Positions 16,757-24,534 of a stretch of 54,586 nt of DNA are shown here, piece after piece. Each line of letters begins with the position of its first letter. Within the stretch, counting starts at the first letter, position 1. The stretch spans positions 1 through 54,586 of the forward strand of contig NZ_JPRM01000025.1 of the NCBI RefSeq assembly GCF_000737695.1, in the 5' to 3' direction. The notes beneath the pieces were generated by a model that was not told where the DNA came from, made no database searches, and saw only the letters and a list, made by a program, of their open reading frames with translations. A program made the translations under genes and the position numbers. Origin of the DNA: Flavobacterium hydatis (GTDB taxonomy: Bacteria; Bacteroidota; Bacteroidia; Flavobacteriales; Flavobacteriaceae).

Positions 16757-18484
16757 TTAATTCAATTGCATTGCTGCAATAATATTTTTTATTTTATGAT
16801 CTAAAATAGCTTCGGTTGCGTCAAAATTTTCAATAGAATCTAATTCCGTGTTTACACTAATGTAAAATTTAATTTTTGGTTCCGTTCCACTTGGTCTTGC
16901 GCAAATTTTAGAACCATCTTCAGTATAATAAATCAATACATTCGATTTCGGTATACTCATTTTAGAAACTTCATCAGTCAATAAGTTTAACGCAGTCGAT
17001 GATTGGTAATCTTCTACCATTATTACACGTTGTCCGTCTATTTCTTTAACAGGATTCTCACGTAAATTAATCATCATCTGATTAATTTCTTCTAATCCTT
17101 CTATTCCTTTTTTGGTTAATGCAACCAAATGCTCTTTGTAAAATCCGTGTTCAACATAAAGTTTTAAAAGTTCTTTATAAACAGAGCTTCCGCTGGCTTT
17201 TGCCTGAGCAGCCATTTCGCAAATTAATAAAGTTGCAGCAACGGCATCTTTATCGCGTACAGCATCGCCAACCATAAAACCAAAACTTTCTTCACCACCA
17301 CCAATAAATTCAAGCTCAGGAAAATCTTTGATCATTTTAGCGATCCATTTAAAACCTGTTAAGCCTATTTTGCATTCTACATCATAACTTGTTGCAAGTT
17401 CCATCATCATAGGAGTCGAAACAATAGTAGAACCTATAAATTGTTTACCATTAATTCTGTCCGCTTTTTTCCATTCTTTCAATAAGAAAGAAGTCATCAA
17501 AATCATGGTTTGATTTCCGTTTAGCAAAATCATTTTTCCTTCGTTGTTACGAACAGCTACTCCAAGACGATCACAGTCAGGATCAGTACCAACAACAATA
17601 TCAGAGTTTGTTTTAACAGCTAGAGCAAGAGCCATTGTTAAAGCTTCAGGCTCCTCAGGATTTGGCGATTTTACCGTTGGGAAATCTCCATTCGGTACAG
17701 CTTGCTCCGGTACAATATGTACATTAGTATAACCAGCTTGTGATAAAGTAGGAGGAATCGATTTTATAGATGTTCCGTGCAAAGAAGTAAAAACGATTTG
17801 TAAATCCTCTTTAGCTTTAGCAGGAGTATTAAAACTAGCATTTTCGATAGATGAATTGATAAAAGCATGATCAATTTCAGTATCTATATATTCAATTAAT
17901 TTCTCGTTAGGGTGAAATTTAATTTTGTCATATTCCAAACTTTCAATCGTAGCAATGATTTCAGCATCTTGAGGAGGAACAATTTGTCCACCATCTTCCC
18001 AGTATACTTTGTAGCCATTATATTCTGGCGGATTATGTGATGCTGTAAGTACGATACCACATTGGCAACCTAAATATTTAAGAGCAAAAGATAGTTCAGG
18101 AGTAGGACGCATATCCGAAAATAAATATACATGAATTCCATTTGCCGAGAAAACATCAGCTACAACTTTTGCAAGTGTATTACTATTATGGCGACAATCG
18201 TAAGCAATTGCCACTTTTAGAGTTTGGTTAGGAAAAACTTTGTGCATGTAATCAGAAAGACCTTGCGTATTTTTTCCAAGCGTGTATTTGTTGATACGGT
18301 TGCTACCAACGCCCATTACACCGCGCATCCCTCCAGTTCCGAATTCTAAATTTTTATAAAAACTTTCTTCAAGTTCTTTTGGCGATGTTGTCATCATCTC
18401 TTTAATCGCCGCTTGTGTTTCATTGTCAAATGCTGGCGTCAGCCATTCGTTTACAGCAGTTAAAATGTTAGGTGCTATATTCAT
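16757..18484 (-). CDS. Phosphohexomutase (phosphoglucomutase/phosphomannomutase family)
   Basis: The 575-residue alpha-D-phosphohexomutase is complete: active-site serine loop TASHNPPEYNGYK, magnesium loop DPDCDR, sugar-binding GGEESFG and C-terminal phosphate loop ARPSGTEPK. The length of about 575 suits the PgcA-like (phosphoglucomutase or phosphopentomutase) branch rather than the shorter ManB type. It interconverts hexose 1- and 6-phosphates for cell-wall and glycogen precursors. The ATG at 18484 is preferred over an in-frame TTG at 18511 because the protein begins MNIAPNILTAVNEW, typical for this family. Structured repeat copy A lies just upstream. Confidence 0.9.
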   Translation of the reverse strand: MNIAPNILTAVNEWLTPAFDNETQAAIKEMMTTSPKELEESFYKNLEFGTGGMRGVMGVGSNRINKYTLGKNTQGLSDYMHKVFPNQTLKVAIAYDCRHNSNTLAKVVADVFSANGIHVYLFSDMRPTPELSFALKYLGCQCGIVLTASHNPPEYNGYKVYWEDGGQIVPPQDAEIIATIESLEYDKIKFHPNEKLIEYIDTEIDHAFINSSIENASFNTPAKAKEDLQIVFTSLHGTSIKSIPPTLSQAGYTNVHIVPEQAVPNGDFPTVKSPNPEEPEALTMALALAVKTNSDIVVGTDPDCDRLGVAVRNNEGKMILLNGNQTMILMTSFLLKEWKKADRINGKQFIGSTIVSTPMMMELATSYDVECKIGLTGFKWIAKMIKDFPELEFIGGGEESFGFMVGDAVRDKDAVAATLLICEMAAQAKASGSSVYKELLKLYVEHGFYKEHLVALTKKGIEGLEEINQMMINLRENPVKEIDGQRVIMVEDYQSSTALNLLTDEVSKMSIPKSNVLIYYTEDGSKICARPSGTEPKIKFYISVNTELDSIENFDATEAILDHKIKNIIAAMQLN

Positions 18485-18564
18485 TTGTATATTGTTTAAA
18501 TTGTAAGTCAAAAAAATAATAATGCGATTTCAGGAATTATCATCTCGATTTCTCGAAGCAATCT

Positions 18565-18628
18565 CCTGCTGTTCGCTATATCTTTATGTTTTTAAAGAAA
18601 AAACATAAAGGATGCCGCTGCCATCAGG
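18565..18628. repeat. Structured 64-nt hairpin repeat, copy A
   Basis: This element reads CCTG-CTGTTCGCTATATC-stem-GGATGCCGCTGCCAT-CAGG. An 11-bp inner stem (18583-18593 with 18599-18609) and a short outer stem (CCTG with CAGG) enclose conserved single-stranded segments. Copy B at 50875-50938 has exactly the same length and architecture with compensatory changes. It lies between the glycosyltransferase and phosphosugar mutase genes. Confidence 0.75.
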
Positions 18629-18641
18629 GCTAGGGTATATG

Positions 18642-19598
18642 TTATAAATTTACCTGATTTGCTATTTTATAACGAGCTTCATTGTTTTTAGTTCGTAAAA
18701 TAATTTCACCCAAAAATCCAGCAAGAAATAATTGTGTTCCTAATATCATAGTCGTTAACGCAATAAAAAACCAAGGATTATTCGTTACCAAGTTATAGCG
18801 CATTCCCATATACATATGGTACAGTTTAGAAACTCCGATATAACCAGCCAATAAAAAGCCAATTATAAACATAAGCGACCCCATTGCGCCAAATAAGTGC
18901 ATTGGTCTTTTTCCAAACCTAGAAAGAAACCAAATTGTAATCAAATCCAGGAAGCCATTAACAAAACGTTCCATCCCAAATTTGGTTTCGCCGTATTTAC
19001 GAGCTTGGTGAATAACTACTTTCTCTCCAATTTTATTAAAACCAGCATTTTTTGCCAAAACAGGAATGTATCGGTGCATTTCGCCCGAAACTTCAATGTT
19101 CTTAACAACAGTATTTTTATAAGCTTTTAATCCGCAATTAAAATCGTTTAATTCAACACCCGAAGTTTTTCTTGCAGCCCAATTAAATAATTTAGAAGGT
19201 AAATTTTTTGCTACAACAGAGTCATAACGTTTCTTTTTCCAACCCGAAACTAAATCAAATTTCTCTTTGGTAATCATTTCGTATAATCCAGGAATCTCAT
19301 CCGGACTATCTTGTAAATCGGCATCCATAGTAATAATAACATCACCATTTGCCTTGGCAAAACCAGCGTGTAAAGCTTGCGATTTACCAAAGTTCTTCAT
19401 GAACCGAATACCTTTTACATTCGGATTTTCATTAGAAAAACCTTCAATAATATTCCAAGAATTATCTGTACTACCATCATCTACAAAAATGATTTCATAT
19501 GAGTAATTGTTAGATTGCATCACTTTAATGATCCAGCTGTATAGCTCTTTAAGTGATTCCTCTTCGTTAAGAAGCGGTATAAGTATAGATAAATTCAT
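18642..19598 (-). CDS. Family 2 glycosyltransferase, polyprenyl-phosphate type (GtrB/DPM1-like)
   Basis: The 318-residue membrane glycosyltransferase has an N-terminal GT-A fold (about 1-220) with FVDDGSTDNSW, the DXD-type MDADLQDSPDEI and SGWKKKRYD. Two C-terminal membrane helices follow (about 233-260 and 272-305), as in GtrB-like dolichol- or undecaprenyl-phosphate sugar synthases. It would transfer a sugar from a nucleotide donor to a polyprenyl phosphate for envelope glycans. DUF4199 lies six bases upstream, so they are co-transcribed. The sugar is not predictable. Confidence 0.9.
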   Translation of the reverse strand: MNLSILIPLLNEEESLKELYSWIIKVMQSNNYSYEIIFVDDGSTDNSWNIIEGFSNENPNVKGIRFMKNFGKSQALHAGFAKANGDVIITMDADLQDSPDEIPGLYEMITKEKFDLVSGWKKKRYDSVVAKNLPSKLFNWAARKTSGVELNDFNCGLKAYKNTVVKNIEVSGEMHRYIPVLAKNAGFNKIGEKVVIHQARKYGETKFGMERFVNGFLDLITIWFLSRFGKRPMHLFGAMGSLMFIIGFLLAGYIGVSKLYHMYMGMRYNLVTNNPWFFIALTTMILGTQLFLAGFLGEIILRTKNNEARYKIANQVNL

Positions 19599-19604
19599 TT
19601 ATTT

Positions 19605-20138
19605 TTATTCTTGATATGTAGTTTTGCTTTTAAAAAAGGCCGCCAAAATTAATCCTAATATAGAGTAGCCAACAATACTAAATACTAGAGCCTTTAATAG
19701 TTCTCCAGTAGCATAAGGATTGCTTTCTTTCATTTTTGCCAGAGTTTCATTTATTACCGATGCAGGAGTACCGAATTTTTGCAATGTTTCGGCCATATAT
19801 TTTCTAATTAATTCGCCCAAAGTTTCTTTTGCGCTAGGATCAATGAAGTTAAATAAGATAATATTAAAAAAAGTAGAAATTAGTATACCTATTAGTATAG
19901 CAATAAAATAAGTTGTGAAAGCATCTTTAAAAGAAAAAATATTATTTAATTCCTTTTTAGTTTTTACTAATAATGCAATAGTTATCGCTAGAAAAATAAC
20001 AAATGTTAATCCTCCAATCCATCCTGAAACAAATAGTTTAAGGTCTATTGAATACATTATTGCAGTGATTAGAGCTAAAACAATTCCAATTATTACACCG
20101 TAAGTAATTCCATTCTTTTTTATAACTTCGTTAATCAT
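19605..20138 (-). CDS. DUF4199 membrane protein
   Basis: The 177-residue protein has four predicted membrane helices (about 12-30, 35-58, 75-98 and 148-172) and a polar stretch (100-145) between helices 3 and 4, the DUF4199 topology found mostly in Bacteroidota. Its function is unknown. It starts a minus-strand unit and precedes the glycosyltransferase by six bases, a pairing that suggests a role near polyprenyl-linked sugar metabolism. Confidence 0.85.
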   Translation of the reverse strand: MINEVIKKNGITYGVIIGIVLALITAIMYSIDLKLFVSGWIGGLTFVIFLAITIALLVKTKKELNNIFSFKDAFTTYFIAILIGILISTFFNIILFNFIDPSAKETLGELIRKYMAETLQKFGTPASVINETLAKMKESNPYATGELLKALVFSIVGYSILGLILAAFFKSKTTYQE

Positions 20139-20240
20139 AATTTATATGTTTTAAAATTAATCCACAAATATAGCAATTCCCAATATATTCGTGGATAAAA
20201 AATGCTTTTCGATTTTATATAAAAAAAAGGGAGTAAACGT

Positions 20241-20269
20241 TTGTTTATTAAAAAATAAATGTAAATTTG
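20241..20269 (+). promoter_or_regulatory. Promoter of rpmE2
   Basis: TTG at 20241-20243, an 18-bp spacer and TAAATTTG at 20262-20269 form a good Bacteroidota promoter, giving a leader of roughly 105 nt before the L31 start. Confidence 0.75.
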
Positions 20270-20383
20270 CAAACTGAAATAATTAAACGTTTTAAAACAA
20301 AAAGAGTCGTTGCATTTACACCTTTTTCTAACCACGAAGAAGCTTCAAAATTAAAACACTCCAAACAATAAATAAAAGTAAAG

Positions 20384-20635
20384 ATGAAAAAAGGAATTCA
20401 CCCAGAAAATTACAGATTAGTTGCATTCAAAGACATGTCAAATGACGATGTGTTTATTACTAAATCTACTGCAGATACAAAAGAAACAATAACAGTTGAT
20501 GGAGTTGAATATCCAGTTGTAAAAATGGAGATCTCTAGAACATCTCACCCTTTTTACACAGGTAAATCTAAACTTATCGATACTGCAGGACGTATTGATA
20601 AATTCAAAACTAAATACGCTAAACACGCTAAATAA
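20384..20635 (+). CDS. rpmE2: 50S ribosomal protein L31 type B
   Basis: The 83-residue protein begins MKKGIHPENYRLVAFKDMSNDD and ends in a lysine-rich helix, matching type B L31. It has no CXXC zinc ligands, so it is the zinc-independent form. L31 bridges the ribosomal subunits near the central protuberance. It is transcribed alone with a leader of about 105 nt and a strong terminator. The leader contains an open frame without ATG whose middle resembles the L31 N-terminus (see findings). Confidence 0.95.
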   Translation: MKKGIHPENYRLVAFKDMSNDDVFITKSTADTKETITVDGVEYPVVKMEISRTSHPFYTGKSKLIDTAGRIDKFKTKYAKHAK

Positions 20636-20659
20636 TTTTAGCTTGTCTGTAAATAAATC

Positions 20660-20687
20660 AAAGCCTTCCTCTCGGAAGGCTTTTTTT
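20660..20687 (+). terminator. Terminator of rpmE2
   Basis: AAGCCTTCC-TCTC-GGAAGGCTT followed by seven T residues. Confidence 0.9.
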
Positions 20688-20736
20688 GTCCAATTATTTT
20701 ACCTTAACGCTTGATTAAGAAGTCTTATAGCTATAA

Positions 20737-20765
20737 TTGTACAAAAAAAAATATTTGTAACTTTG
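20737..20765 (+). promoter_or_regulatory. Promoter of GlmU-like gene
   Basis: TTG at 20737-20739, an 18-bp spacer and TAACTTTG at 20758-20765, about 50 bases before the ATG. Confidence 0.75.
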
Positions 20766-20816
20766 GTCTCGATAACCAAATCAAGATTTTAATATATTGC
20801 CAAATTAAATTAATTT

Positions 20817-21992
20817 ATGAATTACATTCTATTTGACGGGCCCGTCCGGAATGCCTTATTGCCTTTTACGTTTACTAGGCCAGTTGCCGATATTTTAATC
20901 GGAATAATGACCATACGTCAAAAATGGGAAATGCATTTGGGTTCAACTACAACTACAATAACCGAAGAATATTTATCTGAAAAATATCCAATGGTGGAAC
21001 TGGAAGAAAACGTGATGATTAATGCTTCGTTTTTGCCAAATAATGATTTAGCAGATCTTGTTTCAGATTTAAAAACGAATCAAGCCATCTTTAAAGGAGA
21101 TGAAGTTATTGCATTTTATACCAGTGAAAATCAAGAAGAAGTCGATTTTGACTCTTACGAAATCATTCAGTATAATGGAGATTGTATAACAGTAGAGAAT
21201 ACCTGGGATATTTTTTCTAAAAATGCAGAAGCAATTCGCGTAGATTTTGACTTTTTGACTGAAGACAGAAAATCCCAGCCAATACCAAAAAGTGTAAATA
21301 CGATTAATCCTGACGATATATTTATAGAAGAAGGAGCAAAATTAGAGTTTGTTACTCTTAATGCGTCTACAGGTCCTATATATATAGGTAAGAATGCTGA
21401 GATTATGGAAGGTTCTGTAATTCGTGGGCCTTTTGCTTTATGCGAAAATGCACAAGTAAAAATGAATGCCAAAGTTTACGGAGCTACAACAGTAGGAGTA
21501 GGATCAAGAATAGGTGGAGAGGTTAAAAATTCGGTTCTTTTTGCAAATTCAAACAAAGGACATGACGGATTTTTAGGAGATTCAGTTTTAGGAGAATGGT
21601 GTAATATTGGTGCAGATACTAATAATTCTAACCTAAAAAATAATTACGAAGAAGTAAAGTTATGGAGTTATGAAACCGAAGGATTCGCTAAAACGGGACT
21701 TCAGTTTTGTGGTTTAATGATGGGAGATCATAGTAAATGTGGAATCAACACTATGTTTAATACAGGAACCGTAGTAGGAGTTAGTGCTAATATTTTTGGT
21801 TCAGGTTTTCCTCGCAACTTTGTACCAAGTTTTTCTTGGGGAGGAGCAGCAGGTTTTACTACATACGTAACAAAGAAAGCTTTTGAAACAGCAAAATTAG
21901 TTATGGGACGCAGAAATATTGATTTTGATGAAACTGAAGCTGCAATTTTGGAGCACATTTTTGAAGAAACAAAAAAATGGCGTAAAGACTAA
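20817..21992 (+). CDS. GlmU-like sugar nucleotidyltransferase family protein
   Basis: The 391-residue protein begins MNYILFDGPVRNALLPFTFTRPVADI, typical of the Bacteroidota GlmU-related family of putative sugar nucleotidyltransferases. The N-terminal half is a divergent nucleotidyltransferase fold. The C-terminal half (about 185-375) is a left-handed beta-helix with repeated hexapeptides (AKLEFVTLNASTGPIYIGKNAEIMEGSVIRGPF). The canonical LAAGxGTRM signature of GlmU is replaced by the PVRNALLPFTFTRPV segment, so the catalytic assignment is uncertain. It is likely monocistronic. Confidence 0.85.
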   Translation: MNYILFDGPVRNALLPFTFTRPVADILIGIMTIRQKWEMHLGSTTTTITEEYLSEKYPMVELEENVMINASFLPNNDLADLVSDLKTNQAIFKGDEVIAFYTSENQEEVDFDSYEIIQYNGDCITVENTWDIFSKNAEAIRVDFDFLTEDRKSQPIPKSVNTINPDDIFIEEGAKLEFVTLNASTGPIYIGKNAEIMEGSVIRGPFALCENAQVKMNAKVYGATTVGVGSRIGGEVKNSVLFANSNKGHDGFLGDSVLGEWCNIGADTNNSNLKNNYEEVKLWSYETEGFAKTGLQFCGLMMGDHSKCGINTMFNTGTVVGVSANIFGSGFPRNFVPSFSWGGAAGFTTYVTKKAFETAKLVMGRRNIDFDETEAAILEHIFEETKKWRKD

Positions 21993-21996
21993 AAAA

Positions 21997-22032
21997 CAAA
22001 AAACCTCGATTTCTAGAAATCGAGGTTTTTTG
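21997..22032. terminator. Bidirectional terminator
   Basis: A perfect palindrome centred on AAACCTCGATTT / AAATCGAGGTTT with flanking A and T tracts serves the convergent GlmU-like and PepSY-like genes. Confidence 0.9.
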
Positions 22033-22047
22033 TTTTTTAAATGAATT

Positions 22048-22491
22048 TTACTTGGCAATCTTTATAAATTCTCCTTTGGAGTTAAACTTTAATTCTAAAC
22101 CACTGCTTAGTTTTGCTTCGTAGCCCAAAGTTTCTTTTTCTATTTTGGTTATTTTGTCTTTAGCAAAATTAGTCTTTACATAAGTAGCAATTTTAGCAGG
22201 AATAATAGCTGCAGGAATTGCTGTGTTTTTTCCATCAACTTCTTTCCAGTTTCCTTTTCCGTCAAATTCAATTTGAAGGTTATTTGCAAATTGAACTTTG
22301 TACTCTTTAGATAAGATTTCTTTATCCTCAAGAATATAAGTTGGTTCCTGTCCAGCGAAGTGAGTTTTCAAAAAAGTTTGCGCATTTGCTGGTAAAGCAG
22401 CTTTTTTAATTACTGTTTTTTGAGCATTTGCAGAAAGCCCAAATATTAATCCTGCGATTAGGCAAGCTACCAAGTTTAATTTCGTTCTCAT
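22048..22491 (-). CDS. Secreted PepSY-like domain protein
   Basis: The 147-residue protein has a signal peptide (about 1-23, GLSANAQ). Two tandem repeats follow, each with a helix then beta strands: LPANAQTFLKTHFAGQEPTYILEDKEILSKEYKVQFANNLQIEFDGKGNW and IPAKIATYVKTNFAKDKITKIEKETLGYEAKLSSGLELKFNSKGEF. This is the PepSY-like (DUF2874) pattern of periplasmic proteins. Molecular function is unknown; related domains often act as small inhibitory or chaperone modules. No partner gene is adjacent. Confidence 0.82.
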   Translation of the reverse strand: MRTKLNLVACLIAGLIFGLSANAQKTVIKKAALPANAQTFLKTHFAGQEPTYILEDKEILSKEYKVQFANNLQIEFDGKGNWKEVDGKNTAIPAAIIPAKIATYVKTNFAKDKITKIEKETLGYEAKLSSGLELKFNSKGEFIKIAK

Positions 22492-22596
22492 AATTTTCTG
22501 ATTTTTAAATTATTATACAAGGTATAACTAAAATTTTAAAAGATGTAGGAATAATTGTAAAACTTGAAAAAACTAAGATGTCAGGTATTGATTGTA

Positions 22597-22626
22597 TTGC
22601 CTAATTATCTAATTAATCTATCTTTG
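22597..22626 (+). promoter_or_regulatory. Promoter of ABC-F gene
   Basis: TTG at 22597-22599, a 19-bp spacer and TATCTTTG at 22619-22626. The resulting leader of about 60 nt carries short repeats. Confidence 0.75.
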
Positions 22627-22654
22627 CACTTTCAAAAAAATACTTGCTGAGAAG

Positions 22655-22690
22655 TCTAAAAATCTAAGCAGTCTAAAAATCTAAAAATCT
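22655..22690 (+). repeat. 8-nt-period repeats in the ABC-F leader
   Basis: The units TCTAAAAA, TCTAAGCAG, TCTAAAAA, TCTAAAAA and TCTA run directly up to the start codon. The period and CTAA core resemble the octamer repeats at 5999-6086. Effects on translation start are unknown. Confidence 0.5.
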
Positions 22691-22692
22691 AT

Positions 22693-24327
22693 ATGATTAC
22701 AGTTAATGATATTTCAGTTCAGTTTGGTGGAACTACACTTTTTAGCGATGTTTCTTTTGCTATAAATGAGAATGATAAAATTGCCCTTATGGGTAAAAAT
22801 GGTGCGGGAAAATCGACACTTTTAAAGATAATAGCAGGACAAAGCAAACCTTCTACCGGAAGTATCTCGGCTCCAAAAGATGCTGTTGTGGCTTATTTGC
22901 CTCAGCATTTATTGACCAAAGATGGATCGACTGTAATGGAAGAAGCTTCAAAAGCATTTGGTGAGATTTTTCAAATGAAAGCCGAAATTGATGAGATCAA
23001 TGAGCAATTAACTGTTCGTACTGATTATGAAAGTGATGCTTACATGAAATTAATCGAAAGAGTTTCGGACTTAAGCGAGAAATTTTATGCTATCGAAGAG
23101 GTAAATTATGAGGCAGAAGTTGAGAAAATATTAGTTGGTTTAGGTTTCGAGCGTGAAGATTTTACACGTCAGACTTCTGAGTTTTCTGGAGGATGGAGAA
23201 TGCGAATAGAGTTGGCTAAAATTCTTTTGCGTAAGCCAGACTTAATTTTGTTAGATGAGCCAACTAACCACATGGATATAGAGAGTATTCAATGGTTAGA
23301 AGAGTTTTTGATAAATTCAGCAAAAGCAGTTGTAGTAATCTCGCACGATAGAGCGTTTGTAGATAATATTACAAATCGTACTATCGAAGTTACAATGGGA
23401 AGAATCTACGACTATAAAGCAAAGTATTCTCATTATTTAGAGTTAAGAAAAGATCGTCGTGTACATCAACAAAAAGCATACGATGAGCAACAAAAAATGA
23501 TTGCAGATAACAGGGCATTTATTGACAGATTTAAAGGAACTTTCTCTAAAACAGACGCAGTGCAATCTCGTGTTAAGATGTTAGAGAAACTTGTTATCGT
23601 ACAAGTAGATGAAGTAGATAACTCAGCATTAAAACTTAAATTTCCGCCAGCAGCGCGTTCTGGGCAATATCCTGTTATTGTAAAAGATTTATCAAAATCT
23701 TACGGAGACCATGTGGTTTTTAAAGATGCAAATATTGTTATCGAAAGAGGGCAGAAAGTAGCTTTTGTAGGTAAAAATGGTGAAGGAAAATCGACTATGA
23801 TCAAAGCCATCATGAAAGAAATAGGCATTGATGAAGGAAGTGTTGATATTGGTCATAATTCACAAATTGGATATTTTGCACAAAACCAAGCTTCTTTATT
23901 AGATGAAAATGCTACAATTTTTGAAACTATTGATGCAATTGCGGTTGGAGATGTTCGTACGCAAATCAAGAATATACTTGGAGCTTTTATGTTTCAGGGA
24001 GATGATATTACTAAGAAAGTAAAAGTGCTTTCTGGAGGAGAAAAAACACGTTTGGCAATGATAAAATTATTGCTAGAACCTGTAAACTTATTGATTCTGG
24101 ATGAGCCTTCGAATCACTTAGATATGAAAACTAAAGATATTATTAAAGATGCATTACGTGATTTTGATGGAACTTTAATCTTGGTTTCTCACGATCGTGA
24201 TTTCCTTGACGGATTAGCAACTAAAGTTTTCGAATTTGGAAACAAGCGTGTTAAAGAGCATTTTGAAGATGTTGCAGGTTTCTTAGCGCATAAAAAAATG
24301 GATTCGATGAGAGAAATCGAAAAATAA
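22693..24327 (+). CDS. ABC-F family ATPase (YbiT/EttA-like ribosome-associated factor)
   Basis: The 544-residue protein has two nucleotide-binding domains and no membrane segment, the ABC-F layout. Walker A motifs are GKNGAGKST (34-42) and GKNGEGKST (about 360), with signatures SGGWRMR and LSGGEKTR and Walker B ILLDEPTNHMD and LILDEPSNHLD. The linker (about 240-320) is rich in charged residues (YSHYLELRKDRRVHQQKAYDEQQK), as in P-site tRNA interaction motifs. Such proteins act on the ribosome to relieve stalling. The subtype resembles YbiT; a resistance role cannot be excluded but is not indicated by context. Confidence 0.9.
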   Translation: MITVNDISVQFGGTTLFSDVSFAINENDKIALMGKNGAGKSTLLKIIAGQSKPSTGSISAPKDAVVAYLPQHLLTKDGSTVMEEASKAFGEIFQMKAEIDEINEQLTVRTDYESDAYMKLIERVSDLSEKFYAIEEVNYEAEVEKILVGLGFEREDFTRQTSEFSGGWRMRIELAKILLRKPDLILLDEPTNHMDIESIQWLEEFLINSAKAVVVISHDRAFVDNITNRTIEVTMGRIYDYKAKYSHYLELRKDRRVHQQKAYDEQQKMIADNRAFIDRFKGTFSKTDAVQSRVKMLEKLVIVQVDEVDNSALKLKFPPAARSGQYPVIVKDLSKSYGDHVVFKDANIVIERGQKVAFVGKNGEGKSTMIKAIMKEIGIDEGSVDIGHNSQIGYFAQNQASLLDENATIFETIDAIAVGDVRTQIKNILGAFMFQGDDITKKVKVLSGGEKTRLAMIKLLLEPVNLLILDEPSNHLDMKTKDIIKDALRDFDGTLILVSHDRDFLDGLATKVFEFGNKRVKEHFEDVAGFLAHKKMDSMREIEK

Positions 24328-24351
24328 TTCAGTTTAAAAAATATTATTATA

Positions 24352-24383
24352 AAAGGCGCAAGTTAATTCTAGCGCTTTTTTTT
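24352..24383 (+). terminator. Terminator after ABC-F gene
   Basis: AAAAG(G)CGC and GCGCTTTTTTTT form a hairpin with one bulged base and a long T tract. Confidence 0.75.
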
Positions 24384-24534
24384 GTGAAAAAAAACATGAA
24401 AATTAATTATTAAATAAATCTAAAAGCATGATATAAGTCAGATTAAAGCTGGTTGGATTAGATAACTTTGATGTAAGAAAAAAGCTATTTTAAATAACTG
24501 AGTATTTATTGAGGTAAAATCTAAACTTTTATTT

